Numbered from the stretch's first letter, positions 8,569 to 18,772 are shown. The stretch is DNA of 64,000 nucleotides from PALSA-894 sp963734185 (GCA_963734185.1 CAVTGA010000001.1:2480001-2544000), one strand, 5' to 3'. Notes: generated by a model from the sequence alone, not told the origin. Numbers and translations: made by a program.

Positions 8569-8919
8569 CTACTTCGCCGCCACCACCATGATCTCGACCT
8601 TGTAGTCGGGCGAGGCGAGCCCGGCCTCCACGGTGGCGCGCGCCGGTGTGTGGCCGGGCGCGACCCAGGCGTCCCACACCGCGTTCATCTCGTTGAAGGT
8701 CTTGATGTCGGTGAGCCAGATGTTGGCCGAGAGCAGCTTCGACTTGTCGCTGCCGACGCTTCCCAGGTACTTGTCGATGGTGGCGAGGATCTCTTTGGTC
8801 TGCTCGGTGACGCTCTTGCCCGGGTTCTGCCGCGCCACGATGCCGGCGAGATAGATGGTGTCGCCGTGCACCACGATCTGGCTCATGCGCGGGCCGACTT
8901 CCTTGCGTTCGACTTTCAT
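8569..8919 (-). CDS. RidA/YjgF family enamine/imine deaminase
   Basis: This 116-residue trimer-forming RidA-type protein is of usual length. Members hydrolyse reactive enamine/imine intermediates or serve as specialised deaminases in catabolic operons. The pattern IYLAGIVARQNPGKSVTEQTKEILATIDKYL matches the core of the family, and a C-terminal ARATVEAGLASPDYKVEIMVVA replaces the classic R-x-x-V-x-V-x-x-L-P, keeping the substrate-binding Arg. It lies 81 bp downstream of the SMP-30 lactonase gene on the same strand, so a shared transcript and a catabolic role are likely. Confidence 0.88.
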   Translation of the reverse strand: MKVERKEVGPRMSQIVVHGDTIYLAGIVARQNPGKSVTEQTKEILATIDKYLGSVGSDKSKLLSANIWLTDIKTFNEMNAVWDAWVAPGHTPARATVEAGLASPDYKVEIMVVAAK

Positions 8920-9000
8920 ATGGCTGGCTCCCGTTCAAGAAACACGCGTGGCCGGAGTTTACCGGCCACGCCAAATCCGAGTCGAGCGCGAATACAGGCC

Positions 9001-10020
<1,020 letters not shown>

Positions 10021-10123
10021 GACCTCTCCCCGTGACTGCCGCGACTTTGCGTGGGCTGCGGCTTACGCAAGCCTAACACGCCGGATGCGGTGCGCGCATG
10101 ACCGTTCGCGGTTTTTGTGCCGG

Positions 10124-11296
10124 TCAATTTTTCACGACGTGGAAAACGACCTTGCGCATGACATTCGGCAACGCCTCGTCGGCAAGGTCGGCGATCCGCA
10201 CCCAGCGCGTGCCGGCCGGCGCCTTCGCGCGCCCGCGCACGTTCGCCATATAGACGGCGAGCGCCAGCGGGAAATGCGTGAAGGTATGCGTGACCGCGCC
10301 GGGAGTGCGGCGCCACGTCGGCGGCGTGCCCGCGAAGCGCGGCGCAGCGGACAGTGCGGCGCTCTCGTCGAAGTCATGCGTCCATTCGGTGGTCGGCACC
10401 TCGGTCATGCCGCCGAGCAGGCCGGTGGCGGACCGCGTGCGTACCAGCAGATCCCGGCCCGCGCGCAAGACCACGAAGGCGGCGCCGCGGCGCAACGCGC
10501 CGGTCCTCTTCTCGACCTTGCGCGGAAAACTCTCAGGCTCGCCGCGCGCGCGTGCCGCGCACGGCTCGCGCCAGGGACAAAGCGCGCAGGCCGGCTTCCT
10601 CGGCGTGCAAATCGTCGCGCCCAGATCCATCATGGCCTGCGCGAAATCTCCAGGACGCTGCTGCGGGGTGAGGCGTGCCGCAAGCTCGTGGATCGCGGAT
10701 TTGGCGCCCGGCAATTCGTCTTCGACGGCGAACAGGCGGGCGATCACGCGTTCGATATTGCCGTCGACCGGGCTGGCGCGTCGATCGAACGCGATCGCCG
10801 AAATCGCGGCCGCCGTATAGGCGCCGACACCCGGCAGCGTTCGCAACCGCCCTTCGGTGTCCGGGAATTCGCCGCCGTGGTGCTCGACCACCGCCTTGGC
10901 GCAGGCATGCAGGTTGCGCGCCCGCGCGTAGTAGCCAAGCCCCGCCCATAGCCGGAGCACGTCGTCCAAACGCGCAGCGGCGAGGTGCCCGACGCTCGGA
11001 AAGCGCGTCAGGAAGCGTAGATAGTAAGGTGCGACCGCTTTCACGCTCGTCTGCTGCAGCATGATCTCGGACAGCCAGACCTTGTAGGCATCGCTCCGCT
11101 CGCCCGCGTCGGCGCGCCACGGCAGCTTGCGGCGGTGACGGTCATACCAGGCGAGCAGATCGCCGGGATCAGGCGCGCCTCTCGCGGCCGGCTCGGCGCG
11201 TCCCCTCCCCCCGCGTCGGGCAGGGCCGGCGGCGCCCGCGTCCACAGCGGGCACGAGCAAGGCATTTTTTCGCGACCGTCGTCCTGCTAGGCTCAT
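10124..11296 (-). CDS. mutY: A/G-specific adenine glycosylase MutY
   Basis: This 390-residue base-excision repair glycosylase removes adenine mispaired with 8-oxoguanine. The catalytic Glu77 lies in LSEIMLQQT and catalytic Asp178 in VDGNIERV, with the helix-hairpin-helix LPGVGAYTAAAI between them. The 4Fe-4S cluster cysteines are C230, C237, C240 and C246 (C-x6-C-x2-C-x5-C). The C-terminal NUDIX-like 8-oxoG recognition domain follows from about residue 265. The first ~45 residues are a low-complexity extension; ATG at 11296 is used but a later start is possible. It is divergent from the DUF721 gene across only 27 bp. Confidence 0.95.
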   Translation of the reverse strand: MSLAGRRSRKNALLVPAVDAGAAGPARRGGRGRAEPAARGAPDPGDLLAWYDRHRRKLPWRADAGERSDAYKVWLSEIMLQQTSVKAVAPYYLRFLTRFPSVGHLAAARLDDVLRLWAGLGYYARARNLHACAKAVVEHHGGEFPDTEGRLRTLPGVGAYTAAAISAIAFDRRASPVDGNIERVIARLFAVEDELPGAKSAIHELAARLTPQQRPGDFAQAMMDLGATICTPRKPACALCPWREPCAARARGEPESFPRKVEKRTGALRRGAAFVVLRAGRDLLVRTRSATGLLGGMTEVPTTEWTHDFDESAALSAAPRFAGTPPTWRRTPGAVTHTFTHFPLALAVYMANVRGRAKAPAGTRWVRIADLADEALPNVMRKVVFHVVKN

Positions 11297-11323
11297 GAAC
11301 TCGATCTGACAGAGCCAGCCCCC

Positions 11324-11800
11324 GTGAACAAGCCCTCGCGCTCATACGCAAAGCCTTTGCGCGACCTGGTCGGCAAGACCATTGCCGACACGCTGGCGCG
11401 GCAGGGCTTCGTGTCCACCGGCATCGTGACCCATTGGCCGGAGATCGTGGGCGAAGAAATCGCCGCGCATGCGGAGCCGATCCGCATGCAGTGGCCGCGC
11501 CGCCAAGGCGAGGACACCCCGGAACCGGCGACCCTGGCGCTGCGTGTCGAGGGACCGGTCGCGCTCGAGATCCAGCACCTGTCGGACGTCATCATCGCGC
11601 GGGTCAATCGCTATTTCGGCTACCGCGCCGTCGGCCGCATCGCCATCCGCCAAGCGCCGCTGGCGCGCCGGAACGCACGAACGATCGCACCGGCGCCCGA
11701 TCCCGAGACGATCGCGCGACTTGCCGCGAGCATTGACATCGCGGATGAAAACCTGCGCATGGCGCTCGCGCGGCTCGGCGCCGCGGTCAGACCGAAGTGA
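11324..11800 (+). CDS. DUF721 family protein (DciA-like)
   Basis: This 158-residue protein belongs to DUF721, the family that includes DciA, a loader/partner of the replicative helicase DnaB in bacteria lacking DnaC. The conserved core runs from LRDLVGKTIADTLARQGF through VTHWPEIVGEEIAAHAEPIRM to ALRVEGPVALEIQHLSDVIIARVNRYFGY, a KH-like fold. The C-terminal third is Pro/Ala-rich and poorly conserved. The start is a GTG at 11324. It is divergent from mutY and upstream of dsbA and smc, the arrangement expected in Rhizobiales except for two TPR genes in between. The family is clear; a helicase-loading role here is inference. Confidence 0.85.
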   Translation: MNKPSRSYAKPLRDLVGKTIADTLARQGFVSTGIVTHWPEIVGEEIAAHAEPIRMQWPRRQGEDTPEPATLALRVEGPVALEIQHLSDVIIARVNRYFGYRAVGRIAIRQAPLARRNARTIAPAPDPETIARLAASIDIADENLRMALARLGAAVRPK

Positions 11801-11829
11801 AACCGGAACCCGAGTGAGGCGGACGTCGA

Positions 11830-12840
11830 ATGTGCGGCCAATCCAAATCCCTTGTCATGTCTGCCATGCTGCTGCTTGCGATCGCGACCCCTTCCGGCGC
11901 GGCGGATGATCGCGAAACCTGCGCCAAGGCCGCGGGCGACGATGCGATCGCCGCCTGCACCCGCGTCATCGCGGCGCGCAAGCTCAAGGGCAGCGAGCTT
12001 GCGGTCGTCCACAACGACCGCGGTTTCGAATTGAAGAACAAGGGCAGCTTCGATCGCGCGATCCATGATTTCAACACCGCGATCCGGCTCGACGCCAAGA
12101 ACGTCAGCGCATTCAACAACCGCGGCCACGCCTATCTGGGCAAGCGGCAGTTCAATCTTGCGCTGCGGGATTTCCAACAGGTGGTCAAGCTCGAGCCGGG
12201 CAACGCGGACGGCTTCAACAGCCTGGGCGCCGCCTATATCGCCAAAGGCAACCGCAAGCGCGCGATCGAACAGTTCGATCAGGCCGTCAAACTCGAGCCG
12301 GACAGTGCGCTTTATCTGCGCAACCGGGGCGACGTGTACGACCGCAAGCAGGACGGCGACAAAGCCATCGCGGACTACACGCAAGCGATCAAGCTCGATC
12401 CGAACGACGCGACTCTGCTCAATCTGCGCGGCGTCGTCAAAGCCAACTTCAAGCACTACGACCGCGCGATCGAGGACTACGACGCCGCCCTCAAGCTCAA
12501 GCCGGACTACGCGCCCGCTCTGCGCAACAAGGGTGATGCCCTGCTCGCCAAAGGGCAGCTCGACGCGGCGCTCGAAACCTACGAACAGGCGCTCCAGGCG
12601 AATGCAAAGGAGCCGGGCGCGCTATTCGGGCGCGGCATCATCAAGCTGAAAAAGGGCGACGCGGCCGGCAGCAAGGCCGACCTCGCCGCCGCGCGGCGCA
12701 TCCAACCGCTCATTGGCCTCGAATTTGCGCAACTCGGAGTTCCGCTACCGCCGGGCACACGTCCGGTGGTTCGCCGGCCGGCTAAGCAGGAACCCGTACA
12801 GCAGAAGAAAGAGCCGCCCTACCGGCGCGATTTCATGTAA
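11830..12840 (+). CDS. Secreted TPR-repeat protein
   Basis: This is a 336-residue protein with a hydrophobic N-terminal signal (residues about 8-24, ending SGAADD) followed by about seven consecutive TPR units. These are seen as repeated DRAIHDFNTAIRLD-, LALRDFQQVVKLEP- and DKAIADYTQAIKLDP-type 34-residue blocks. The last 35 residues are Pro/Lys/Arg-rich. TPRs bind partner proteins; no enzymatic domain is present. Only 30 bp separate it from the DUF721 gene, and a second, related TPR gene follows 36 bp downstream, suggesting a duplicated pair in one transcript. The partner is unknown. Confidence 0.88.
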   Translation: MCGQSKSLVMSAMLLLAIATPSGAADDRETCAKAAGDDAIAACTRVIAARKLKGSELAVVHNDRGFELKNKGSFDRAIHDFNTAIRLDAKNVSAFNNRGHAYLGKRQFNLALRDFQQVVKLEPGNADGFNSLGAAYIAKGNRKRAIEQFDQAVKLEPDSALYLRNRGDVYDRKQDGDKAIADYTQAIKLDPNDATLLNLRGVVKANFKHYDRAIEDYDAALKLKPDYAPALRNKGDALLAKGQLDAALETYEQALQANAKEPGALFGRGIIKLKKGDAAGSKADLAAARRIQPLIGLEFAQLGVPLPPGTRPVVRRPAKQEPVQQKKEPPYRRDFM

Positions 12841-12876
12841 ATTGCGTGCAGCGCAACAAGATTCGCGCGGGGGAAC

Positions 12877-13677
12877 ATGTTCGACCGGAGCGGCCGCTCG
12901 GCCGTCGCTTGCGCATGGGTCATGCTCGCTGGTGCCGCGTCAGCGGCCACACTTCCATCGTTCGCCCGCGCCGCCGCAACGCCATATGATCTCCCGATCC
13001 TAAGAGAAAACGACCGGCCCCGCGCGAGCGCAACCGCGCTTTCCTTCTACATCCGCGGCAACGCCTATCGCCGCAACGGCGATTACGCGCGCGCCATCCT
13101 GGCCTATGGCGCGGCCATCCGGCTCAATCCGGGCGACGCCAACGCAATCCTTAACCGCGGCAACGCATATCGGATCCAGGGTGATTACGACCGCGCCATC
13201 GCAGACTCCGACACGCTGATCCGCCTGCAACCGTGGGATCCGGTCGCTTGGAAGAACCGCGGCGTCGCCTATCGCCTCAAAGGCGATTATGATCAAGCCG
13301 TTGCCGACTACGGCGAGGCGATCGCGCTCGATCCGACCGATGCCGGCGCCTGGAACAACCGCTGCTGGGCGCAAGCGAAGCTCGGTCGATTGCAGGCGGC
13401 GCTGACCGACTGCGATGAGTCCTTGCGCCTGCGGCCGACCCACGTCGAGACGCTGGAGAACCGGGCCCTGACCCGCCTGAAGCTCGGACATTTCGGCGCG
13501 GCGCTGGCCGACTACGAGGCGGCGCTGGCGCTCAATCCCGCGAGCGCGGGAGCGCGTTACGGGCGCGGCGTCGCCCGGGTGAAGACCGGGGATGCGGCCG
13601 GTCTTGCCGACATTGCCGCGGCGAAGGCCATCGATGCGGCGGTCCCTGCGGTCTTCGCCGGCTTCGGGATGCGCTAG
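12877..13677 (+). CDS. Secreted TPR-repeat protein, paralogue of the preceding gene
   Basis: This is a 266-residue TPR protein with a signal-like N-terminus (hydrophobic run at about residues 9-24) and about five TPR units, for example YARAILAYGAAIRLNP, YDRAIADSDTLIRLQP and YDQAVADYGEAIALDP. It resembles the upstream TPR protein in repeat sequence and in the ending GA-x-YGRGVARVKTGDAAG, so the two are likely paralogues. Its TAG stop (13675-13677) lies inside the first CTAG of the composite repeat at 13674-13838, so the element supplies the stop and may have trimmed the C-terminus. Confidence 0.85.
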   Translation: MFDRSGRSAVACAWVMLAGAASAATLPSFARAAATPYDLPILRENDRPRASATALSFYIRGNAYRRNGDYARAILAYGAAIRLNPGDANAILNRGNAYRIQGDYDRAIADSDTLIRLQPWDPVAWKNRGVAYRLKGDYDQAVADYGEAIALDPTDAGAWNNRCWAQAKLGRLQAALTDCDESLRLRPTHVETLENRALTRLKLGHFGAALADYEAALALNPASAGARYGRGVARVKTGDAAGLADIAAAKAIDAAVPAVFAGFGMR

Positions 13678-13838
13678 TGTGGCGGTTCAGAAGTCCGCAT
13701 CATTCTCGCCGCGAGTCCGACATGCGGACTTCTGAACCAAAGCCACACTAGATCAATAGGTTGCTAGTGTCCTTCGATTCCGAAGTTCGCAAACGAGGGT
13801 GCCGCACGATCATGCGAACTTCGGAATCGGGACACTAG
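13674..13838 (-). repeat. Composite two-hairpin repeat, copy 1 (inverted relative to copies 2 and 3)
   Basis: This 165-bp element starts and ends with CTAG and contains two hairpins, each itself bounded by CTAG and joined by a 12-base linker. Read on the minus strand it aligns almost base for base with 27280-27445 and 29681-29845. Stem 1 is built on GATTCCGAAGTTCGCA and stem 2 on GGTTCAGAAGTCCGCA, two related sequences. Loops are 21 bases. No coding capacity is present, so it is a non-autonomous element if mobile. It fills most of the 275-bp gap between the TPR pair and the DsbA-like gene. Confidence 0.92.
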
Positions 13839-13952
13839 GACAAGTCCTCAAGCCAACGTGACCGCCTGAGGCCCTTCGCAGGCCGGCGCGCCATTGCCAT
13901 AATTGAGCGGTCAGAGTACCCGCACCAGAGCAAGCCAACGAGGGAAACTTCC

Positions 13953-14588
13953 GTGCGTATGATACGTCGTGAATTTGTGGCCGGCGCCCTTGCGCTCGCA
14001 GGCGGAACCCTCCTGTTGGCGCCTGCGGCATCGGCGCAGGGTCCTTCGGTCGAAGAGCTGATGCGGCCGGGTCCGCTGCCCGACCTGGCGCTCGGCAAAC
14101 CCGATGCGCCGATCACCATCATCGAATATGCCTCGATGACGTGTCCGCATTGCGCCGCCTTCCACAAGACCACCTATCCGCCGCTCAAGGAACGCTTCAT
14201 CAATACCGGCAAGGTGCGTTTCATCTTCCGCGAGTTTCCGCTCGACGAAGTGGCGATCGCCGCCTCCATGCTGGCGCGCTGCGCCGGCGGCGATAAATCC
14301 ATGGCGCTGATCGAAGTATTGTTCCAGGCGCAGGACAAATGGGCGGTGCGCCAGCCGCTGCCGGCGCTGTTGCAGATCGCCAAGCAGGCCGGGTTCACCC
14401 AACAAAGCTTCGACGAGTGCCTGCAGGACCAGAAGCTCTACGACAACATCGTCGCGGTGCGCGAGCGCGGCAGCAAAACCTTCAAGGTCGAGTCGACGCC
14501 GACCCTGTTCGTCAACGGCAAGATGCAGCGCGGGGGCGTCTCGATGGAGCAGCTCGAGAAGCTGATGGAGCCCTATCTCAAGAACTGA
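13953..14588 (+). CDS. DsbA-family thiol:disulfide oxidoreductase, exported
   Basis: This 211-residue periplasmic protein of the DsbA/BdbD thioredoxin-fold group has the redox motif CPHC in YASMTCPHCAAFH and the cis-Pro loop in STPTLFVNG. A twin-arginine-like N-terminus (IRREFVAG) precedes an Ala/Leu-rich signal ending at ASAQ. Extra Cys residues (ARCAGG, DECLQD) flank the helical insertion. It would catalyse disulfide formation or exchange on secreted proteins. It sits between the composite repeat and smc; the dsbA-smc adjacency is common in Rhizobiales. The start at 13953 precedes the whole signal. Confidence 0.9.
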   Translation: MRMIRREFVAGALALAGGTLLLAPAASAQGPSVEELMRPGPLPDLALGKPDAPITIIEYASMTCPHCAAFHKTTYPPLKERFINTGKVRFIFREFPLDEVAIAASMLARCAGGDKSMALIEVLFQAQDKWAVRQPLPALLQIAKQAGFTQQSFDECLQDQKLYDNIVAVRERGSKTFKVESTPTLFVNGKMQRGGVSMEQLEKLMEPYLKN

Positions 14589-14700
14589 AAAAGGCGCTTG
14601 GCCGCACGCCGATCGCGGGAGCGCCCGCAGCCCGTTCGAGGGTATTAGGTCTGGACAACGGCCGCGCCGCCGGAGAGCCAGTTGCTCTCGGAGCGCCGCC

Positions 14701-14779
14701 GATTCATTCTCCCCGCCGATGCGGCACCCTTGCCTGATTCGCCGGTGCGCTCCTTGCGCGGCACGGCGCGTCCGGATTC
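14701..14779 (+). promoter_or_regulatory. Three GANTC (CcrM) sites upstream of smc
   Basis: GATTC occurs at 14701-14705, 14736-14740 and 14775-14779, within 121 bp before the smc start. GANTC is the CcrM target, and its methylation state times transcription of some cell-cycle genes in alphaproteobacteria. The site spacing (35 and 39 bp) and position are suggestive, but GANTC also occurs by chance elsewhere in the window. Confidence 0.35.
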
Positions 14780-14821
14780 GCAGGCGTGGCGTGCCGTGAC
14801 GGGTTGGGAAATGGGAATTCC

Positions 14822-17800
14822 ATGAAGCTCACGCGACTGCGCCTGCTCGGTTTCAAATCTTTCGTCGAGCCGACCGATTTCATGATCGAGAAGGGCTTGA
14901 CCGGCGTCGTCGGTCCGAACGGCTGCGGCAAGTCGAACCTGGTCGAGGCGCTGCGCTGGGTGATGGGCGAGACGTCGCACAAGTCGCTGCGCGCCGCCGA
15001 CATGGACGACGTCATCTTTTCCGGCACCAACACCAGGCCGGCGCGCAACCACGCCGAGGTCATGCTGACCCTCGACAACGCCGACCGCAGCGCACCGGCA
15101 CAGTTCAACGAGCACGAAGCGCTCGAGGTCTCGCGCCGCATCGAACGCGACAAGGGCTCGCTCTACCGCGTCAACGGCCGCGAGGTGCGCGCGCGTGACG
15201 TGCAACTGCTGTTCGCCGACGCCTCGACCGGCGCACGCTCGCCGGCCCTGGTGCACCAGGGCCGCATCGGCGAAATCATTCAGGCCAAGCCGGAGCAGCG
15301 CCGGCGCGTGTTGGAGGAGGCGGCCGGCGTCGCGGGCCTGCATGCGCGGCGGCACGAGGCCGAGCTCAGGCTGAAAGGGGCGGAGACCAACCTGGCGCGG
15401 CTGGAGGACGTGATCGGCCAGCTCGCGACGCAGATCGATGCGCTCAAGCGCCAGGCGCGCCAGGCCGTGCGCTACCGCAATGTCTCGGCGCAGGTGCGTC
15501 AGGCCGAGGCGACGCTGTTCCATCTGCGCTGGGTCGCCGCCAACGCCGAGGCCGCGGAAGCCGCCCACGCCAAGGACGTGTCGATCCGCGCCGTGGCCGA
15601 AGCGACCGGCGCGCAGGCGCAGGCCGCGACCCATCAGGCGTCGGCAGCCGCCGACCTGCCGCCGCTGCGCGAGGCCGAGGCGAAAGCCGCCGCCGCGCTG
15701 CAGCGGCTGGTTCTGGCGCGCGAGACGCTCGACCGCGAGGAGGCGCGCGCCAACGAACGCATGGCCGAGCTGGGCCGCCGTCTGGTTCAGTTGGCCGAAG
15801 ACGTCGCGCGCGAGCAGCGCCAGGCGACCGATGCCGAGACGGCGCTGCGGCGCCTCGCGGGCGAAGAAACGGCGCTGACGCAGGAAGTCGCGGGCGCGCG
15901 CGAACGCGAGAGCGACGTCGCCCTGCGCGTCGCTGCCGCGGAAACCGCGCTTGCCGAGGTCGAGAAGACCCATGCGGAGCTGACCAACGCACTGGCCGAG
16001 CTCACGGCGCGCCGCAACCAGCTCGAACGCGCGATCGCCGAGCATTCCACCCGCCTCACGCGGCTGGAGGGCCAGATTGGCGAAGTGGAAGCGGAACTGG
16101 CGGCACTCGAACGCGCGGAAGCCGGCCCCGACCTTGCGGCGCTCGTGCGCGCGGTCGAGGACTGTCAAAGCGCGGTCACGCAGGCTGAGGCTGCGGCGAT
16201 GCGCGCCGAGGCCGCCCATTCGGCCGCGCGCCAAGCCCTCGATGCGGCGCGCGCCCCGCTGACCGAGGCCGATCGCCGCGTCGGCCGGCTCGAGGCCGAG
16301 GCCAAGACGCTCGCCCGGCTGCTCGACGTCGAGACCAAGAAGCTGTTCCCGGCAGCGCTCGACCTGCTCACCGTCGAGAAGGGCTTCGAGACCGCGCTCG
16401 GTGCGGCGCTCGGAGACGACATCGAGGCGCCGGTCGATCCTGCCTCGCCGCTGCGCTGGGCCGGCGCCGCGGTCGACCCGTCCGACCCGGCGCTGCCTTC
16501 GGGCGCGGAGCCGCTCGCCCGGCACGTCACCGCACCGGCCGAGCTCGCGCGGCGGCTCCGACAGATCGGCGTGGTCGATCGTGCGGCCGGTCCGACGCTG
16601 TGCGCGCGACTCAAGCCTGGTCAACGGCTCGTGACGCGGGAAGGCGACCTGTGGCGCTGGGACGGCTTTGCCGCCGCCGCCAACGCGCAAACCGCCGCGG
16701 CCCGGCGGCTGGCAGCGAAGAACCGTCTTACCGACATCGAAGCCGAACTCACCGTTGCGCGCCAGGAGGCCGACGGCAAACGCCGGATCGTGGACGCGGC
16801 CGAGGCCGAATTATCCGTCGCGGTTGCGGCCGAGAGCGAGGCGCGCGCGCAGCGTCGCGAGGCGCAAGCCCAAGCCGATAGCGCCCGCGACGCCCACGCC
16901 AATGCCGAGCGCGAGGCAAGCCGGCACACCGCGCGGCTCTCCGCGCTCGCCGAAGCCAATGTGCGATTGGTCGCCAGCCGCGACGAGACCTTGGCCGCCA
17001 AGCGCGATGCCGTCCAGGCGATCGAGGCGCTCGCGGCGATCGCCGAGCTGGACGCCCAGCTGGCCGAAGTACGCGGCGAGGTCGCGGGGAAGCGCGCCGT
17101 CCTGGCCGAAGCCCGCGGTGAAGCGCAGGCGCTCGCGCGCGAAGCCGAGCTGCGCGGCCGGCGGCTCGACGCGGTCGCGGCCGAACGCGCCGAATGGCAG
17201 GCGCGCAAGAGCAGCTCCGACGGCCAGATCGCGACGCTCGCGGCGCGCGGCGGCGAGGCGAAAGCCGAGCGCGCCGAGCTTGACAATGCACCGGCGATTT
17301 TCGCCGCGCAGCGCAGCGCATTGATCTCGGAGATCGAGGCGGCCGAGGCGGCACGGCGCGCGGCACAGGATCGCCTGGCCGCGGCGGAAAACGCGCTGGC
17401 CGACGCCGACCGCGCGGCGCGCGTTGCACTCGAAGCCGCGGGCGAGGCACGCACGGCGGCCGCGCGCGCCGAGGAGCGGCTGGAAGCCGCCGAGCGGCGC
17501 ACCAGCGACATCGCGCATGAGATCCGCGAGATGCTCGAGACCGATCCCAACGAGGTCGCGGCGCTGGCGAAGATCGCGCCCGGCAGCGCGTTACCCGATG
17601 TGACGGACGTCGAGGCGACGCTCGACCGTCTGCGACGCGAACGCGAGCGGCTCGGCGCCGTGAATTTGCGCGCCGAGGAGGAACTGCGCGAGGTCGAAGC
17701 GCAGCACACGACGCTCACGACAGAACGCGACGATCTGACCGAGGCGATCAAGCGCCTGCGCCAGGGCATCGGCAACCTCAACCGCGAGGCGCGCGAGCGG

Positions 17801-18277
17801 CTCCTGGCCTCGTTCGCGGTCGTGAACGGCCACTTCCAGCGGCTGTTCACTTCGCTGTTCGGCGGCGGCACCGCGGAGCTGCTGCTGATCGAGAGCGACG
17901 ATCCGCTCGAGGCCGGCCTCGATATCCTGGCCAAGCCCCCGGGCAAGCGGCCTGCGACCCTGTCGCTGCTCTCGGGCGGGGAGCAGGCGCTGACCGCGCT
18001 CGCCCTCATCTTCGCCGTGTTCCTGACCAACCCGGCGCCGATCTGCGTGCTCGACGAGGTCGACGCGCCGCTCGACGATCACAACGTCGACCGTTTCTGC
18101 GACCTGCTCGACGAGATGACGCGGCTCACCGACACGCGCTTCGTCATCATCACCCACAATCCGATCACCATGGCGCGCATGAATCGCCTGTTCGGCGTCA
18201 CCATGGCCGAGCGCGGCATCTCGCAGCTCGTGTCGGTGGACCTGGAGACGGCCGCGCGGATCAGGGAGGCGGTCTAG
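14822..18277 (+). CDS. smc: Chromosome segregation protein SMC
   Basis: This 1151-residue SMC ATPase, the core of the bacterial condensin, organises and resolves replicated origins. The N-terminal head has Walker A GPNGCGKSN at residues 31-39. Long Ala/Glu/Arg-rich coiled coils flank a hinge at roughly residues 510-650. The C-terminal head carries the LSGGEQAL signature and the Walker B segment ICVLDEVDAPLDDHNVDRF. The start at 14822 begins the conserved MKLTRLRLLGFKSF. Length is typical. No scpA or scpB gene is nearby. The upstream region carries three GANTC sites. Confidence 0.97.
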   Translation: MKLTRLRLLGFKSFVEPTDFMIEKGLTGVVGPNGCGKSNLVEALRWVMGETSHKSLRAADMDDVIFSGTNTRPARNHAEVMLTLDNADRSAPAQFNEHEALEVSRRIERDKGSLYRVNGREVRARDVQLLFADASTGARSPALVHQGRIGEIIQAKPEQRRRVLEEAAGVAGLHARRHEAELRLKGAETNLARLEDVIGQLATQIDALKRQARQAVRYRNVSAQVRQAEATLFHLRWVAANAEAAEAAHAKDVSIRAVAEATGAQAQAATHQASAAADLPPLREAEAKAAAALQRLVLARETLDREEARANERMAELGRRLVQLAEDVAREQRQATDAETALRRLAGEETALTQEVAGARERESDVALRVAAAETALAEVEKTHAELTNALAELTARRNQLERAIAEHSTRLTRLEGQIGEVEAELAALERAEAGPDLAALVRAVEDCQSAVTQAEAAAMRAEAAHSAARQALDAARAPLTEADRRVGRLEAEAKTLARLLDVETKKLFPAALDLLTVEKGFETALGAALGDDIEAPVDPASPLRWAGAAVDPSDPALPSGAEPLARHVTAPAELARRLRQIGVVDRAAGPTLCARLKPGQRLVTREGDLWRWDGFAAAANAQTAAARRLAAKNRLTDIEAELTVARQEADGKRRIVDAAEAELSVAVAAESEARAQRREAQAQADSARDAHANAEREASRHTARLSALAEANVRLVASRDETLAAKRDAVQAIEALAAIAELDAQLAEVRGEVAGKRAVLAEARGEAQALAREAELRGRRLDAVAAERAEWQARKSSSDGQIATLAARGGEAKAERAELDNAPAIFAAQRSALISEIEAAEAARRAAQDRLAAAENALADADRAARVALEAAGEARTAAARAEERLEAAERRTSDIAHEIREMLETDPNEVAALAKIAPGSALPDVTDVEATLDRLRRERERLGAVNLRAEEELREVEAQHTTLTTERDDLTEAIKRLRQGIGNLNREARERLLASFAVVNGHFQRLFTSLFGGGTAELLLIESDDPLEAGLDILAKPPGKRPATLSLLSGGEQALTALALIFAVFLTNPAPICVLDEVDAPLDDHNVDRFCDLLDEMTRLTDTRFVIITHNPITMARMNRLFGVTMAERGISQLVSVDLETAARIREAV

Positions 18278-18280
18278 CTC

Positions 18281-18772
18281 TCAGCGAAACAGACGCTCGT
18301 CCCACCACACCGGCTCGGGCAGGCTCGTTTCGATCGGCCCCGCGCCGGGATGCGCCGGATTGACGATGACGTTGCGCTCGAGCCGCGCCACGTAGTTCGG
18401 CACGAGCAGGATCGCCGAGCGGGCCTCCCTCACCCAGCGCGCGCCGTAATCGCGCGAAACGCCGATCTCCGGCGTGTCCCAGCCGGGCAAATGATCCTTG
18501 CTGACGACCTCGTAGCTCGTTCGCCGCGGGATCGTGATGGCGATGAAATGCTGGTTAGGCGGTAGGCGGCCCTTGCCGCGTGCGAGCTTCTCCAGCATCG
18601 CGGCGGAATAGTGCTCGCAGGCGTAGATGACCGGCGTATCGGCCGCATTCCAGCGGCCGGGCGACAGCCGCGAGCCGCGCGCGTCGTAGATCGGAAACTC
18701 GCCTCTTGGGTCTCCGATGCGATAGCAGACGAGCGTGCGGTCGAGCCGTTGCGGTGCGAAGCGCTCGCTCAC
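18281..18772 (-). CDS. RES-domain toxin (toxin-antitoxin pair 1)
   Basis: This 163-residue RES-family protein belongs to a group of toxins that deplete NAD+. The conserved Arg in GRWN, Tyr in VIYACE and Glu in AAMLEKL match the catalytic R-Y-E set described for Xre-RES toxins, and ERNVIVNPAHPGAG matches the C-terminal Asn-Pro block. The GTG start at 18772 overlaps the antitoxin TGA (GTGA), indicating translational coupling; longer upstream starts would run through the antitoxin gene. The order antitoxin then toxin is standard. It sits between smc and the liv cluster, ending 3 bp from smc in convergent orientation. Confidence 0.88.
   Translation of the reverse strand: MSERFAPQRLDRTLVCYRIGDPRGEFPIYDARGSRLSPGRWNAADTPVIYACEHYSAAMLEKLARGKGRLPPNQHFIAITIPRRTSYEVVSKDHLPGWDTPEIGVSRDYGARWVREARSAILLVPNYVARLERNVIVNPAHPGAGPIETSLPEPVWWDERLFR

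Noticed and set aside
13674..13838. Repeats as a CRISPR array
   Set aside because: Copies are 2.4 to 13 kb apart, palindromic, in both orientations and have no regular spacers or cas genes.
14645..16690. A 681-codon open frame antisense to smc
   Set aside because: High-GC coding sequence keeps reverse frames open. Its composition is Arg/Leu/Gly-rich without domain motifs, while the sense strand encodes an unmistakable SMC.
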